A program made the translations under genes and the position numbers. Below, in pieces: positions 37,893-47,049 of a stretch of DNA of 64,000 bases. The stretch comes from Acidobacteriota bacterium. GTDB lineage: Bacteria; Acidobacteriota; Blastocatellia; RBC074. Where the stretch lies: assembly GCA_016196035.1 (NCBI GenBank), contig JACPYM010000088.1:124001-188000 (forward strand), given 5' to 3'. Each line of letters begins with the position of its first letter. The stretch's first letter is position 1. Below the pieces are notes generated by a model, which was not told the origin of the DNA, did not search any database, and saw nothing but the letters and a program-made list of their open reading frames with translations.

Positions 37893-39524
37893 TCAATTAG
37901 GAATTTTGCGAAAGACCAGTACCGCCGAATTGTCTGGCCCCGGTGCTTGAAAAATTATTTGGTATGACAGCTTTCCGTCAGCCACGTCCTTTTCTAGCGC
38001 GGGATAAGATTCAAAGAAATAGCTACCCGGATAAAATTGTCTGAAATTCCGAAAGTGAAGAATGTACTCCGGCGCGCCGAGACCGCTCGTTGCCGTATCT
38101 GCCCACCATAAATAATTTACCGGATAGCCATGGACTGTCGCCAAAAAGGAAAAGTAATCGTGGTTGATCAAAAGACTCCGCACCGTCAGCCGCGCTGTCG
38201 GTCGTGCCTGTGGGCCAAAGCGCGCGGCAGCATCAGCGGCGATGAATGCGGCGGCGCTGCTGAAACTGCTGTAGTCCCGGCGATCCACCGGGTGATTGTC
38301 CTCATACCAATCGGGTACATTCAATGGGTAGCGGCTATCTAAAAATTTGAGGTCTCCCAAGCGCCAGGGCCGGAGCGGAAGAATTTCAAAGGCATTGTGC
38401 AGAAATAAAAGAAACGACAAACCGGCGAGCGCCAGCGAGACCCTGTGCGCCCAGCGTAACGAGGCGGCGTATTTCGCCGGCACGAGCACCGCCAAGGCCG
38501 CGATGAGCGGCAACCACGGCTCTGATAAGCGGACAGCCTTATTGATCGAAACAGTCGTCAGAACAAGCGACACCAGGGCCACTAGCCACATTACTACCCA
38601 GGTATGCCGCACACGATCTGCAGTTTCGCGGGCCGTGAGAATCCGCCACACTGGCACAAGCCCCAAGACAGCCAGGCAGAAGACGAAGAAATAGGGGCCG
38701 GATGAGATATTCGCCAGGAATGACTGGAAGTTCGGATAAAGACAAGCCTCACAGTTGAACGCCACCTTGGAATGCCGCAACACGGCCTCCCAGTTGCGGC
38801 AGTACCAAGTCCACGCGAGGGCAAAGGCCAGGACGAGCATCATGACAATGCGCAGGGCCAGTTTAGCGATCTTGCTGCTGTATGCTGGCGCCGCAAAATC
38901 TCGCCGCACCGCAAGCGCCAACAGATAAATCGAGGGCAGCAAGAGCAGCAGCGCAAAAGTGAGCTTGGCAAGCACTCCCAGACCCAGGACCAAACCTAAC
39001 AGGGCAGACCATTTGAAATCGCGCCAGCCCCGGCGAATCAACAGGTCGAGGTAAATGACCATGAGCAGTAAGCAGAGATTCTCGCTATAAAACCGGTGCG
39101 TCAGACCGGTCACCATTGGCATCGTGGTGAGCAGGGCCGCGCCCACAGCCGCCTGGGTGGCCGGCAGACAATTGCAGAAAAGCGAGTAGGCGGCCACGCC
39201 CAGCGCAAATAAAATGGGAATCTCTGAAAGCAGGCAAGGGAAACTATCGCCCGGCAGGAAAAGCATGAAGAAGGCCGCGGGCAAACAGATCAACGGCGCC
39301 TTAAAACTCAGCGCGGAGACGTATCCTTCCCAAGCTCCGCTGAGTGTGCCAGTCCGGATGCCCTGAGCTATCGCGTAGGCTCCGCCCATATAATGAGCCT
39401 CATCCGCGCTGGGCAACATGTTCGAGTTGGTTAGATAGACAAAATGGGCGAGACAAACTACGCCGAGGAAGCCAAGCAGATAATAGAATGGGCGCCGATT
39501 CACGATAGCTTCGCCTTTTAACAT
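37893..39524 (-). CDS. GT39/ArnT-like membrane glycosyltransferase
   Basis: A protein of 543 residues with about ten membrane helices. It has the GT39-type first loop with an acidic pair, MLPSADEAHYMGGAYAIAQG, soon after TM1 (about 16-35). The last 160 residues are soluble and probably extracytoplasmic. Such GT-C enzymes move a sugar from a lipid-phosphate donor to a protein, lipid or glycan. The next genes downstream in the run (upstream on the map) are a GT2 of the polyprenyl-phosphate type and a methyltransferase, so donor synthesis and transfer may be encoded together. The ATG at 39524 was chosen over a TTG at 39551. Confidence 0.75.
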   Translation of the reverse strand: MLKGEAIVNRRPFYYLLGFLGVVCLAHFVYLTNSNMLPSADEAHYMGGAYAIAQGIRTGTLSGAWEGYVSALSFKAPLICLPAAFFMLFLPGDSFPCLLSEIPILFALGVAAYSLFCNCLPATQAAVGAALLTTMPMVTGLTHRFYSENLCLLLMVIYLDLLIRRGWRDFKWSALLGLVLGLGVLAKLTFALLLLLPSIYLLALAVRRDFAAPAYSSKIAKLALRIVMMLVLAFALAWTWYCRNWEAVLRHSKVAFNCEACLYPNFQSFLANISSGPYFFVFCLAVLGLVPVWRILTARETADRVRHTWVVMWLVALVSLVLTTVSINKAVRLSEPWLPLIAALAVLVPAKYAASLRWAHRVSLALAGLSFLLFLHNAFEILPLRPWRLGDLKFLDSRYPLNVPDWYEDNHPVDRRDYSSFSSAAAFIAADAAARFGPQARPTARLTVRSLLINHDYFSFLATVHGYPVNYLWWADTATSGLGAPEYILHFRNFRQFYPGSYFFESYPALEKDVADGKLSYQIIFQAPGPDNSAVLVFRKIPN

Positions 39525-39577
39525 GTCCGGGATTGTCAGTTGAGCCGCCAATCAACCCTTTTCTTTCAGCCAAGCGC

Positions 39578-39759
39578 CTAGAGCGGTTTGCAGTTGCGTT
39601 TACGGGAGTCAGTTGATGCTGGGACAGTACCGCGCGCGTGAGCAAGCGGCGCGTCAAGCTTGCCCCCTTGGCTGGATTGCCAAAACCCCGCTTGCTCACG
39701 CGCGCGGTACCGTCCCGCTGCGCTGCTTTTCCCGTACACCGTAATGAAAACCAGCCTAG
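39578..39759. repeat. Palindromic repeat family A, copy 4
   Basis: CTAGAGCGGTTTGCAGTTGC at the left and GTAATGAAAACCAGCCTAG at the right form the outer inverted repeat. GGACAGTACCGCGCGCGTGA and its partner form the inner one. The right CTAG contains the stop codon of the methyltransferase gene on the - strand. Confidence 0.85.
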
Positions 39760-40532
39760 TCTGTCTCACAGCGTTTAAGCGTAATGTAGGCAAACATGGC
39801 TAGAGAGCGCATCCAAGGCCGCAATGCCTGCTCCATGCCGCGCCAAAATGTAAAACTCCAACCGGGCATCAAGCCGCGCATGGAAACCCCGCCGGAAACC
39901 AAATAGCGGAAGGGCATGGCAAGCTCGATCTTCTGGATTTTCCAAGTCGGGAATTCCCGCTCAAACTGTGCGCGGTCTCGTTCAAAAAGTATCCAAGGCA
40001 AAGCGCCATTCGCGCCGGACAAGGGGCCGCTAGCCGGAAACTCCCACGCGCGCGCGCGCGGCTGGAACGGCTCGTGGTGCAATTTGGTATAGATCAATTC
40101 GGACCAGGCAGTTACCCAGGGTTCGATCATCACCACTGCCCCGCCCGTTCGCACGCAGCGCGCGGCTTCAATGAAAAATTGCCGGGGCCTGGGCAGATGG
40201 TGCAACACATCTACCAGGACGATACCGCGTAAAACACGGTCAGCAAAAGGTAAGGCCAGCCCATCCAAAACGATATTCACGCCGGGGCAAGGGAAAATTT
40301 CTGACGTAATTACTCCGGGAAGATAGTCGCGCAGGAAACCCGCCCCCGCGCCAAGTTCCAGCACCGGTTCATGACCAGCCGGCAGCGCCGCAACGATCTC
40401 CCCGTACCATTCTTGGTAAATACGCCGCAGAAACGGCTTCTCTCGAATGATTCGCCGGCGCAAATCCGTCGTTTGCGGGTCGTCTATCTCAAGTCCGCGA
40501 GTGAGCGGGTGTGCTAGCCAGCGCTTTAGCAT
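39756..40532 (-). CDS. SAM-dependent methyltransferase
   Basis: A protein of 258 residues with a class I fold: motif I is VLELGAGAGFLRDY (about residue 57), then DGLALPFAD and the VLVDVLHHLPRPRQFF segment typical of small-molecule or glycan methyltransferases. It follows the methyltransferase-GT2 fusion by three bases, so the two are one operon. The substrate is probably a sugar or lipid in the glycan cluster. The stop codon TAG (39756-39758) is the CTAG edge of repeat copy 4. Confidence 0.8.
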   Translation of the reverse strand: MLKRWLAHPLTRGLEIDDPQTTDLRRRIIREKPFLRRIYQEWYGEIVAALPAGHEPVLELGAGAGFLRDYLPGVITSEIFPCPGVNIVLDGLALPFADRVLRGIVLVDVLHHLPRPRQFFIEAARCVRTGGAVVMIEPWVTAWSELIYTKLHHEPFQPRARAWEFPASGPLSGANGALPWILFERDRAQFEREFPTWKIQKIELAMPFRYLVSGGVSMRGLMPGWSFTFWRGMEQALRPWMRSLAMFAYITLKRCETD

Positions 40533-40535
40533 AGG

Positions 40536-42023
40536 TCACACAAATTTGATGCGCCCGGCGGCGAACAGCACCATCTTCAACAGCAACCAGCCGTGCCGCC
40601 AGCGCTGTATGTTGGTTGTCCCATAGGTGCGCTCGCGATAACGCACCGGGATTTCCGTAATTTTCAAATTGAGTTTAGCCGCCCCGAACAGCAGGTCGAA
40701 GTCGCCGAACGGGTCGAAATCGCCGAAGTATGCACGGTTGGCCGTGAGCCGTTCGTAATCGCGCCGCCAGAGCACCTTGGTGCCGCAAAGCGTGTCTTTG
40801 ACCGGCTGACCGAGCAACGCCGAGAAAGCCAGGCTGAAGAACTTGTTGCCCAGCAGATTGGCGAAGCGCATCGCCCCGTCCTCCATCGGGTAAACCAGGC
40901 GCACGCCGTTGATGAACTCGCCTTTGCCCGTGCTGAGAGCCTCATAAAAGCGCGGCAAATCTTCGGGTGGCACCGTGAGGTCGGCATCCAGAATCATCAG
41001 GATGTCACCGCTCGCTTCCGCGAACCCCAGCCGCACGGCATCGCCTTTACCCGCTCCTGTTTGCCGCCACAACTTACAAATCCGTTCGGGGTGAGCCGCC
41101 AGCGCGCGCTCAATCGCGGCATAGGTGTCATCCTGCGAGTGACCTTCGACAAAGATCAACTCCGTCCCTCCACCCATCTCCGGCACGCGCGAAAAGATTT
41201 GCTCGATGTTGCCGGCTTCGTTGCGTGCCGGCACGACCACGCTCACTTTGGGGGCACCCAAGCGCGTATCAGCAGCGCGGTGTTGCGGCAGTCGGGACGG
41301 GCGCGCCAGGATGAAATTGGTCAAGGCAAAAGTCCGGAAGAAAGGCAGCTTGACCAACACCCGATTGGCCAGCGGAGCGATCAATGGCACCGACAAGGGA
41401 AACAAAAGCTCCGGCTTTGTATTGATCGTTTGCCACCCGGCCAATTCCAACAAACCGGCTATATCTTCCACCGTAAGCCAATTTTGGTTGAGCACCGGTT
41501 GCGCTAAATCGAGTTTCTGTGCCCAGGCTAAAGGCAATTCCCAAAGCCGGCTGTAGGAGTTGATGATAATTCTGGTATGCGAATCCGCCCAATGCGTCAC
41601 CTGCTCGAGCACGGTTTGCACATCCCACACATCATTGAGCAAGTCAGAGAGGATGATTACATCGAACGGCGTGTTGGCATACGACTCCAGCGCGGAGAGG
41701 TCGTGGGCATCGGCTTGTACGAATTGTAAGGAAGGGTGACGGCGCGCGGCTTGCGCGATCATTTCAGTTGAAAAGTCCACGCCCACCCCTACGGCGGGGC
41801 TGAGTGCCGCGAGCAAGTCGCCTTTGCCGCATCCCACTTCGAGCACACGTTGCTGGGGCATCACCATGAAGCGATAAATCTCAGCCAACCGCTGGTGATA
41901 GTATCCGCCCAGCCCCTGCCATTTGTTCGACTGTTGAGCAAAATCATCCCAGTGGGCCTGGCGTGACTCAGTGTAACGGGCCAACGCCGCGTCTTCGAAA
42001 GTTTCATTCGTTAAGTCAAGCAT
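40536..42023 (-). CDS. Methyltransferase-GT2 fusion
   Basis: A protein of 495 residues with two parts. Residues about 15-235 are a class I methyltransferase (RVLEVGCGKGDLLAAL, VQADAHDLSA). Residues about 258-495 are a GT2 fold like dolichyl-phosphate mannosyltransferase: VSVVVPARNEAGNIEQIF, ILDADLTVPPEDLP with the DxD-type metal site, and PVKDTLCGTKV. GT2 enzymes of this kind charge polyprenyl phosphate with a sugar, which the GT39-like enzyme next door could use. The ATG at 42023 was chosen; a TTG at 42032 also opens the frame. Fusions of these two activities are seen in some genomes. Confidence 0.8.
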   Translation of the reverse strand: MLDLTNETFEDAALARYTESRQAHWDDFAQQSNKWQGLGGYYHQRLAEIYRFMVMPQQRVLEVGCGKGDLLAALSPAVGVGVDFSTEMIAQAARRHPSLQFVQADAHDLSALESYANTPFDVIILSDLLNDVWDVQTVLEQVTHWADSHTRIIINSYSRLWELPLAWAQKLDLAQPVLNQNWLTVEDIAGLLELAGWQTINTKPELLFPLSVPLIAPLANRVLVKLPFFRTFALTNFILARPSRLPQHRAADTRLGAPKVSVVVPARNEAGNIEQIFSRVPEMGGGTELIFVEGHSQDDTYAAIERALAAHPERICKLWRQTGAGKGDAVRLGFAEASGDILMILDADLTVPPEDLPRFYEALSTGKGEFINGVRLVYPMEDGAMRFANLLGNKFFSLAFSALLGQPVKDTLCGTKVLWRRDYERLTANRAYFGDFDPFGDFDLLFGAAKLNLKITEIPVRYRERTYGTTNIQRWRHGWLLLKMVLFAAGRIKFV

Positions 42024-42399
42024 TGGGGTCAAAAATATATGAGTGCAGTTCCTTCATAGCGCTGGCATAGCGCTGGCCATCCGCTAAGGCCAGCGGATTC
42101 TAGCGAATTGACCGAGTTCCGAGCAAGGCACCGCGATCTATCAGCCGGTCTATTTATTCTCCAGCTTCAAACTCTGAGCGCAGTGAAGGCCAATGCGGTT
42201 TGCTTTCAGTCGCCCATTGCCCGCGCCACAATGTATTCCCACCATGTATTCAATGAAGAACGCTTTTCAATTGCACCGCCGGGATAGCCAAAACTAGCGC
42301 AGTGATGCCAACTGATCGAAAGTGGGCGGAACTATCTTTTCTATAGCTTCGTATGCCGCTCCGTACTCAATCCCAAAACTGTTTATCAAGGAGAACCCA
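42024..42399. other. Gene-free stretch between divergent genes
   Basis: About 375 bases that should hold promoters for the glycan operon (- strand) and the small secreted protein (+ strand). It contains a direct repeat ATAGCGCTGGC (twice, 42056-42077) followed by the hairpin ATCCGCT-AAGGCC-AGCGGAT (42079-42098). Otherwise nothing stands out. Confidence 0.55.
42079..42098. repeat. Short hairpin ATCCGCT/AGCGGAT
   Basis: A perfect 7-bp stem with a 6-base loop, directly after two tandem ATAGCGCTGGC units. It may be a remnant of a REP-like element. Confidence 0.5.
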
Positions 42400-42783
42400 A
42401 TGAAAAATGTTATGCGCGCAATTGGATTAACACTGGTGTTGGCGACTGCACTCTTGGCCGCCGCCGATGGCGTAACGGGCAAATGGACTGGCAGCTTCGT
42501 CATTACGTTGGATGGCGAAACGAAAGATGAAATGGCGCTCCTGAATTTGAAGCAGAACGGTACCGAACTCACCGGCACGGGCGGGCCAAGCGCCGATGAA
42601 CAATGGCCGATTCAAAACGGCAAAGTCGAAGGCGACAAACTCATCTTTGACGTGCAATCGGGCGGGCCGCTGATCAAATTCAACCTGACCCTGGCCGACG
42701 GCCATTTGAAAGGCGAAGCCAAAGCCGAACACGATGGCCATTCGATGAAAGCCGCCGTGGATTTGCAGCGCAAAACCGAATAA
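42400..42783 (+). CDS. Small secreted beta-barrel-like protein
   Basis: A protein of 127 residues with a signal peptide (1-21, ending LLAAADG). The mature part alternates short strands (VTGKWTGSFVI, EMALLNLKQNGTELTGTGG, KVEGDKLIFDV, IKFNLTLADGHLKGEAKAE), as in small lipocalin-like or extracellular binding domains common in Acidobacteriota. AAGGAG precedes the ATG. The haem-motif protein follows after 65 bases on the same strand. No specific function can be given. Confidence 0.7.
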   Translation: MKNVMRAIGLTLVLATALLAAADGVTGKWTGSFVITLDGETKDEMALLNLKQNGTELTGTGGPSADEQWPIQNGKVEGDKLIFDVQSGGPLIKFNLTLADGHLKGEAKAEHDGHSMKAAVDLQRKTE

Positions 42784-42848
42784 GCTGGCAGCCGTGTAAC
42801 AACGGCTACGAGCATCAACGGCTTAACCACTTCAAGAGGATCAAGGCT

Positions 42849-43601
42849 ATGCACCGCATCGGCAAAGTTGTTTTGATACTGGCCTGCGTGACCGCCGCGC
42901 TGGCCCAGTCGCCCGAACCGCCGCTCACTGACACGCGGCTCACCATTCACACCCTCGTCCGCGAAGACATCTTCGCGGGCTTCCTGTCCGACAACATGGA
43001 GCGTCTGGCGCGCGGCGAGAAAAACGTTCAAACGCTGCTCGAAAAACGCCCCGACGCCAAATACGAATTGCTGGCGTGGCAGGCGGGCGCAACGCTTTAC
43101 CGGGCCGTGCGCGCTTATGAAGCGAAGCGCACGGACGAGTTCCAGCAAACCTACCGCCAGGCGCTCGACCTGTTTGCCCAGGCCCAAAAATATCCCGCCA
43201 ACAATGGTATCGCCGCTGGCGGTGTCGCGGCGGTCACCGGCGGCAGTTACGCGCTGTTTGCCGACCGCTTGCCGCCAGAGAATCGTGCGGCGGCCTGGGC
43301 GCAAGCTTATGACGCCTATCAGTTGCTGTGGAAAGTGCAGGCCCCGTCGGTGGACAAACTGCCGGTTCACATACGCGGCGAATTGCTCGCGGGTCTGACG
43401 CAATCGGCCCAGCGCACTGGGCACGCCGACGAAGCCAACCAGCATCTCGACCGGATGCTCACGCTCTTGCGCGACACGCCTTACGAACCGGTCGCCAAAC
43501 AGTGGAAAGCCAACCCCAAGTCGGCGGCCAGCAGCACGCTGGCTTGCATGACTTGCCACGAATCAGGCCGCTTGGCGGCGCGCCTGGCGACGTTCAAATA
43601 G
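42849..43601 (+). CDS. Secreted protein with one C-terminal CxxCH haem motif
   Basis: A protein of 250 residues with a signal peptide (1-20). Most of the chain is alpha-helical, with TPR-like character (AYEAKRTDEFQQTYRQALDLFAQAQ). The only haem c site, CMTCH (233-237), sits 13 residues from the C-terminus, which is unlike a normal class I cytochrome. AAGAGGATC lies before the ATG. The export signal and CxxCH fit a periplasmic electron-transfer or haem-binding role, but I do not recognise the family. Confidence 0.65.
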   Translation: MHRIGKVVLILACVTAALAQSPEPPLTDTRLTIHTLVREDIFAGFLSDNMERLARGEKNVQTLLEKRPDAKYELLAWQAGATLYRAVRAYEAKRTDEFQQTYRQALDLFAQAQKYPANNGIAAGGVAAVTGGSYALFADRLPPENRAAAWAQAYDAYQLLWKVQAPSVDKLPVHIRGELLAGLTQSAQRTGHADEANQHLDRMLTLLRDTPYEPVAKQWKANPKSAASSTLACMTCHESGRLAARLATFK

Positions 43602-43628
43602 ACTCTCTTCCAACGCCTTCAAGCAAAC

Positions 43629-43658
43629 GAACCCCGCGAGGATGGCCTCGCGGGGTTC
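43629..43658. terminator. Strong 13-bp hairpin after the haem-motif gene
   Basis: GAACCCCGCGAGG and CCTCGCGGGGTTC pair perfectly around ATGG, 28 bases after the stop. There is no T run on the + strand, so it may pause or protect RNA rather than terminate fully. Confidence 0.6.
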
Positions 43659-43695
43659 GTCAATACCACTCAGCTTGCCCGCTTCTAACTGTGCC

Positions 43696-43858
43696 TTAAA
43701 GCGGTTTGCAATCGCGTTTGCGGGAGCAGTTTGTGCCGGGACGGTACCGCGCGCGTGAGCAAGCGGAGCCTGTGCGATGATGCACCGCTTGCGCACGCGC
43801 GCGGTACCGTCTCGCTGCGCAGCTCTTTTCCCGTAAACTGAAGTGAAAACCGATCTAG
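43696..43858. repeat. Palindromic repeat family A, copy 5
   Basis: TTAAAGCGGTTTGCAATCGC at the left and GAAGTGAAAACCGATCTAG at the right, with GGTACCGCGCGCGTGAGC and its partner inside. The right CTAG contains the stop codon of the VOC gene on the - strand. Confidence 0.85.
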
Positions 43859-44274
43859 CTGCTGACCTCCGGTTTCCCGCAATTCACCATCCACGGAATG
43901 CCGAATTGATCAATGAGCATGCCAAAGCGATTGGCCCAAAAGGTTTCCTGCAATGGCATATTTACCTGGCCGTTCTCGGCCAGCGCGTGAAAGAGGCGTT
44001 CGGCTTCGGCGGGATCGTCAACGCTGAGCGAAACACAAAAGCCGTTGGGTTGTTGATAAAACCCCGGCGGGCTATCAGACCCCATCACGATCACATCGCC
44101 AATTTCCAGCGTGGCGTGCATGATCTTGTCCTGCCATTCCGCCGGAAATTGCGCCGCCATCGGCGACGCGCCATAGGTGATTGAGAAAAGGGGCTTCGCG
44201 CCTAGTTGCTGCTCATAAAACTGAAAGGCCGCCGCGCAGGCGCCGTTAAAATTCAAATGCGGATTCAATTTCAT
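43855..44274 (-). CDS. VOC-family (PhnB-like) protein
   Basis: A protein of 139 residues with the PhnB/glyoxalase-like pattern: LNPHLNFNGACAAAFQFYEQQLGA at the start, IMHATLEIGDVIVMGSD in the middle and FGMLIDQFGIPWMVNC near the end. These are paired beta-alpha-beta units of the vicinal oxygen chelate fold; many PhnB-like members lack known activity. GAGGAG precedes the ATG. The length is normal, so the TAG stop, which is part of repeat copy 5, costs at most a few residues. Confidence 0.85.
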   Translation of the reverse strand: MKLNPHLNFNGACAAAFQFYEQQLGAKPLFSITYGASPMAAQFPAEWQDKIMHATLEIGDVIVMGSDSPPGFYQQPNGFCVSLSVDDPAEAERLFHALAENGQVNMPLQETFWANRFGMLIDQFGIPWMVNCGKPEVSS

Positions 44275-44328
44275 CTTGTGCTCCTCTGGTTGTGTCGTTT
44301 AATTGCTTCCCTTTGTCTGCGACAGGCT

Positions 44329-47046
44329 TTATTCATGCCGTAAAGCGACTAGAGGGTCAACCTTTGCCGCGCGCTGTGCCGGAATCAAACACGCCAGCAA
44401 GGCGACCAGCGTCAGCAACAACGCGGCCATAAACAAGCTCAGCGGATCGGTCGCGCGCACGCCGAACAACAGCTTTTCTAACAACCGCATCAAGGCCACC
44501 GACACAACCAATCCCAACGACAACCCAACCAGCACCAGGCGCATTCCCTGCCCGACCACCAAGCGCAACAGATCAACACCGCGCGCGCCCAGCGCCAGAC
44601 GGATGCCGAACTCTCCGGTGCGCCGTGCAACCGTATAGGCCAGCACGCCATAAATCCCGATGGCCGCCAACAGCAGCGCCAAGCCCGACAGCCAATTCAA
44701 CAACACGGCGCTGAAACGCGGCTGCGCCAGATGCGTCGCGACCAGTTCCTCCATCGTAGCGACGCGCGTGATGGCTTGCGTGGGATCAAGCGCCGCGACT
44801 TCAGCGCGCACCGTTAGCAACACCGCCTGCGGATCAAGCTTCGTGCGCACCGCGAAGTGATTGACGAAGGCCATCGGCCATTGCGCGAACGGGATGTACA
44901 AATCAAAGCGCGCGTCCTGCAAAGCGCGGTAGCGCGTATCACCGACCACACCGACAATCGTGCGCCACGGCGAATCGCGCAAATCCAGCTTGAGTTGTTT
45001 GCCCAGCGGATCAACGCCCGCGCCGAATACTGTTCGCGCCATCGTCTCGCTGATGATGGCAATGGGTTGCGATTGCTCGGTGTCGAAGTCGGTAAACTCG
45101 CGCCCGGCTTTGAGCGGCAGCTTGATCGTGCGGAAGTAATGCGGCGTGATGGCTTCAAAATTCGGCACACGGTTTTTCATTGCGTCGGCTCCCGACTGCC
45201 CTTCCAATGTGAATGATATATCCCAACCAACCGGGCCTTCCATCGGACGAATCAACACGGCGCTCGCGGCTTCAACGCCGGGCTTCGCTTCGAGGCGTTC
45301 GATCAAGTGCCGGAAGAAATCGCGCCGCGCTTCCGGCGTGCCGTATTTCGCGCCCTGCAAACGCAACTGCATCGTCAACGTATGCGCGGTGTCAAAGCCG
45401 AGATCAAGGCGGCTGAGATTGACGAAGCTGCGCAGGATGAGCGTCGCGCCGACCAATAAAACTACAGTGATGGCGACTTCGGCGATGACCAGCGCGCTGC
45501 GTGTGCGCGTGCCGGAACGCTCGCCCGCCATCTTCGTGCCGCCTTCGTTGAGCGTTTGATTCAGGTTGAGGCGTGAGGCAGTCAACGCAGGAACCACTCC
45601 ACATAAGATCGCCGTCAACAACGCGACAACCAGACTGAAGAGCAATACGGTGAGATTGAGCGAGACTTCTTCGATGCGCGGAATGTCGGCGGGAGCGACG
45701 CGCACCAGCAGTTTGATGAGCCAGTACGACAACGCTACGCCGCCAATGCCGCCCGCCAACGCAAGCAGAAAACTTTCGGTCAACAACTGCCGCACCAATC
45801 GTAATCGCCCTGCACCCAACGCCGCGCGCACGGCGAATTCGCGCCGTCGGGCCGTCGCGCGTGCCAACGACAAATTGGCAATGTTCGCCGCCGCAATCAG
45901 CAACAGCATTCCCGTCGCCGCCAGCAACAACCACAACGCCGGACGCGCATCGCCGAACAGATGCGCGGCAAGCGGCGTGATGACGATGCGCTGCCCAGCG
46001 GCTTCCAGTTCGGGATGTGCTGCCGCAATGCGTGCGACGATGGCATTCAATTCCGCTTCGGCCTGCGCGAGTGTTACGCCCGGCTTGAGCCTGCCGACAG
46101 CGGTCAGAAACGCCATGCCATAACTTTCGGTTTGCCGCGCTGGCACCACCGTTTTGAAGGGCAGCCACAAATCCACGCCTTTCGGATATTCAAACTTCGC
46201 GGGCATCACCCCGACGACCGTGTAATTCGCTTCGGTCAGCGTGATGCTTTGTCCGATGATGTTCGCATCCGCATTGAAGCGTTCGCGCCAAAGCCTCTCG
46301 CTGAGGACAACGACCTTTGGCCCATTCAATACATCATCGCTTTCGCTCAAGACGCGCCCCAGCGCCGCCTGCGCGCCCAGCACGGCAAAGAAACCGCCCG
46401 ACACTTTCGCGCTTTCCAGTTGCACCGCTTCGCCACGCCCCGTCAGCACATACCCGTAGCCGTACACCGTCGCAGGCATCGCTGCCACGTCAGAGAGACT
46501 CTGCGCCTGTAGCCGCCAGTCGCGCACCTCGGCCATCGCCAGTTCGACAAACGCCTGATTGGTAGTCGTGTCGCGCTTCCACAACGCGACCAATTGTTTC
46601 TGCTCCGCAAACGGCAACGGACGCAGCAGCACGGTGTACACGACGCTGAAAATTGCAGTACACGCGCCGATGCCGAGCGCGAGTGTGAACACGGCAATCA
46701 ACGTGAAGCCGGGTTGCTTGAATAGCATTCGCGCACCAAAACGCAGGTCTTGTAATAACGATTCCATTCGTATTCCTCCTCGTCGTTCGATGAATTCCAA
46801 CGATGGTTGAAAAGTCCGCGTAGTCAACGACTGTTCAGCGCGACTCAATTCGCATTCCAGCGAGTGCCAGTCATAACTTTGCACCGCGCGCGCTTCGGCT
46901 TCTGGCGCGGGTAACCCGTCGGCCAGTGCGTCTTCGTACACGGCTTCCAAATGCAGCGCCAATTCTTCAACGATTTCGCTCTCGCGTGTGGGCGGCAGGC
47001 GCAACGGCGCAAGATGGTGGCGCACGAGGTGATTCCAATTCGGCAT
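44329..47046 (-). CDS. ADOP-type permease, third of the tandem set
   Basis: A protein of 905 residues with the full ADOP layout: an N-terminal soluble region beginning [24 protein letters not shown]1 ([21 protein letters not shown]), FtsX core 1 ([40 protein letters not shown]), a second periplasmic domain and core 2 ending [11 protein letters not shown]. It starts three bases after the stop of the preceding ADOP, so the set is one operon under the PadR at 52852. The ATP-binding partner, if any, is elsewhere. Confidence 0.9.
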   Translation of the reverse strand: MPNWNHLVRHHLAPLRLPPTRESEIVEELALHLEAVYEDALADGLPAPEAEARAVQSYDWHSLECELSRAEQSLTTRTFQPSLEFIERRGGIRMESLLQDLRFGARMLFKQPGFTLIAVFTLALGIGACTAIFSVVYTVLLRPLPFAEQKQLVALWKRDTTTNQAFVELAMAEVRDWRLQAQSLSDVAAMPATVYGYGYVLTGRGEAVQLESAKVSGGFFAVLGAQAALGRVLSESDDVLNGPKVVVLSERLWRERFNADANIIGQSITLTEANYTVVGVMPAKFEYPKGVDLWLPFKTVVPARQTESYGMAFLTAVGRLKPGVTLAQAEAELNAIVARIAAAHPELEAAGQRIVITPLAAHLFGDARPALWLLLAATGMLLLIAAANIANLSLARATARRREFAVRAALGAGRLRLVRQLLTESFLLALAGGIGGVALSYWLIKLLVRVAPADIPRIEEVSLNLTVLLFSLVVALLTAILCGVVPALTASRLNLNQTLNEGGTKMAGERSGTRTRSALVIAEVAITVVLLVGATLILRSFVNLSRLDLGFDTAHTLTMQLRLQGAKYGTPEARRDFFRHLIERLEAKPGVEAASAVLIRPMEGPVGWDISFTLEGQSGADAMKNRVPNFEAITPHYFRTIKLPLKAGREFTDFDTEQSQPIAIISETMARTVFGAGVDPLGKQLKLDLRDSPWRTIVGVVGDTRYRALQDARFDLYIPFAQWPMAFVNHFAVRTKLDPQAVLLTVRAEVAALDPTQAITRVATMEELVATHLAQPRFSAVLLNWLSGLALLLAAIGIYGVLAYTVARRTGEFGIRLALGARGVDLLRLVVGQGMRLVLVGLSLGLVVSVALMRLLEKLLFGVRATDPLSLFMAALLLTLVALLACLIPAQRAAKVDPLVALRHE

Positions 47047-47049
47047 AAT

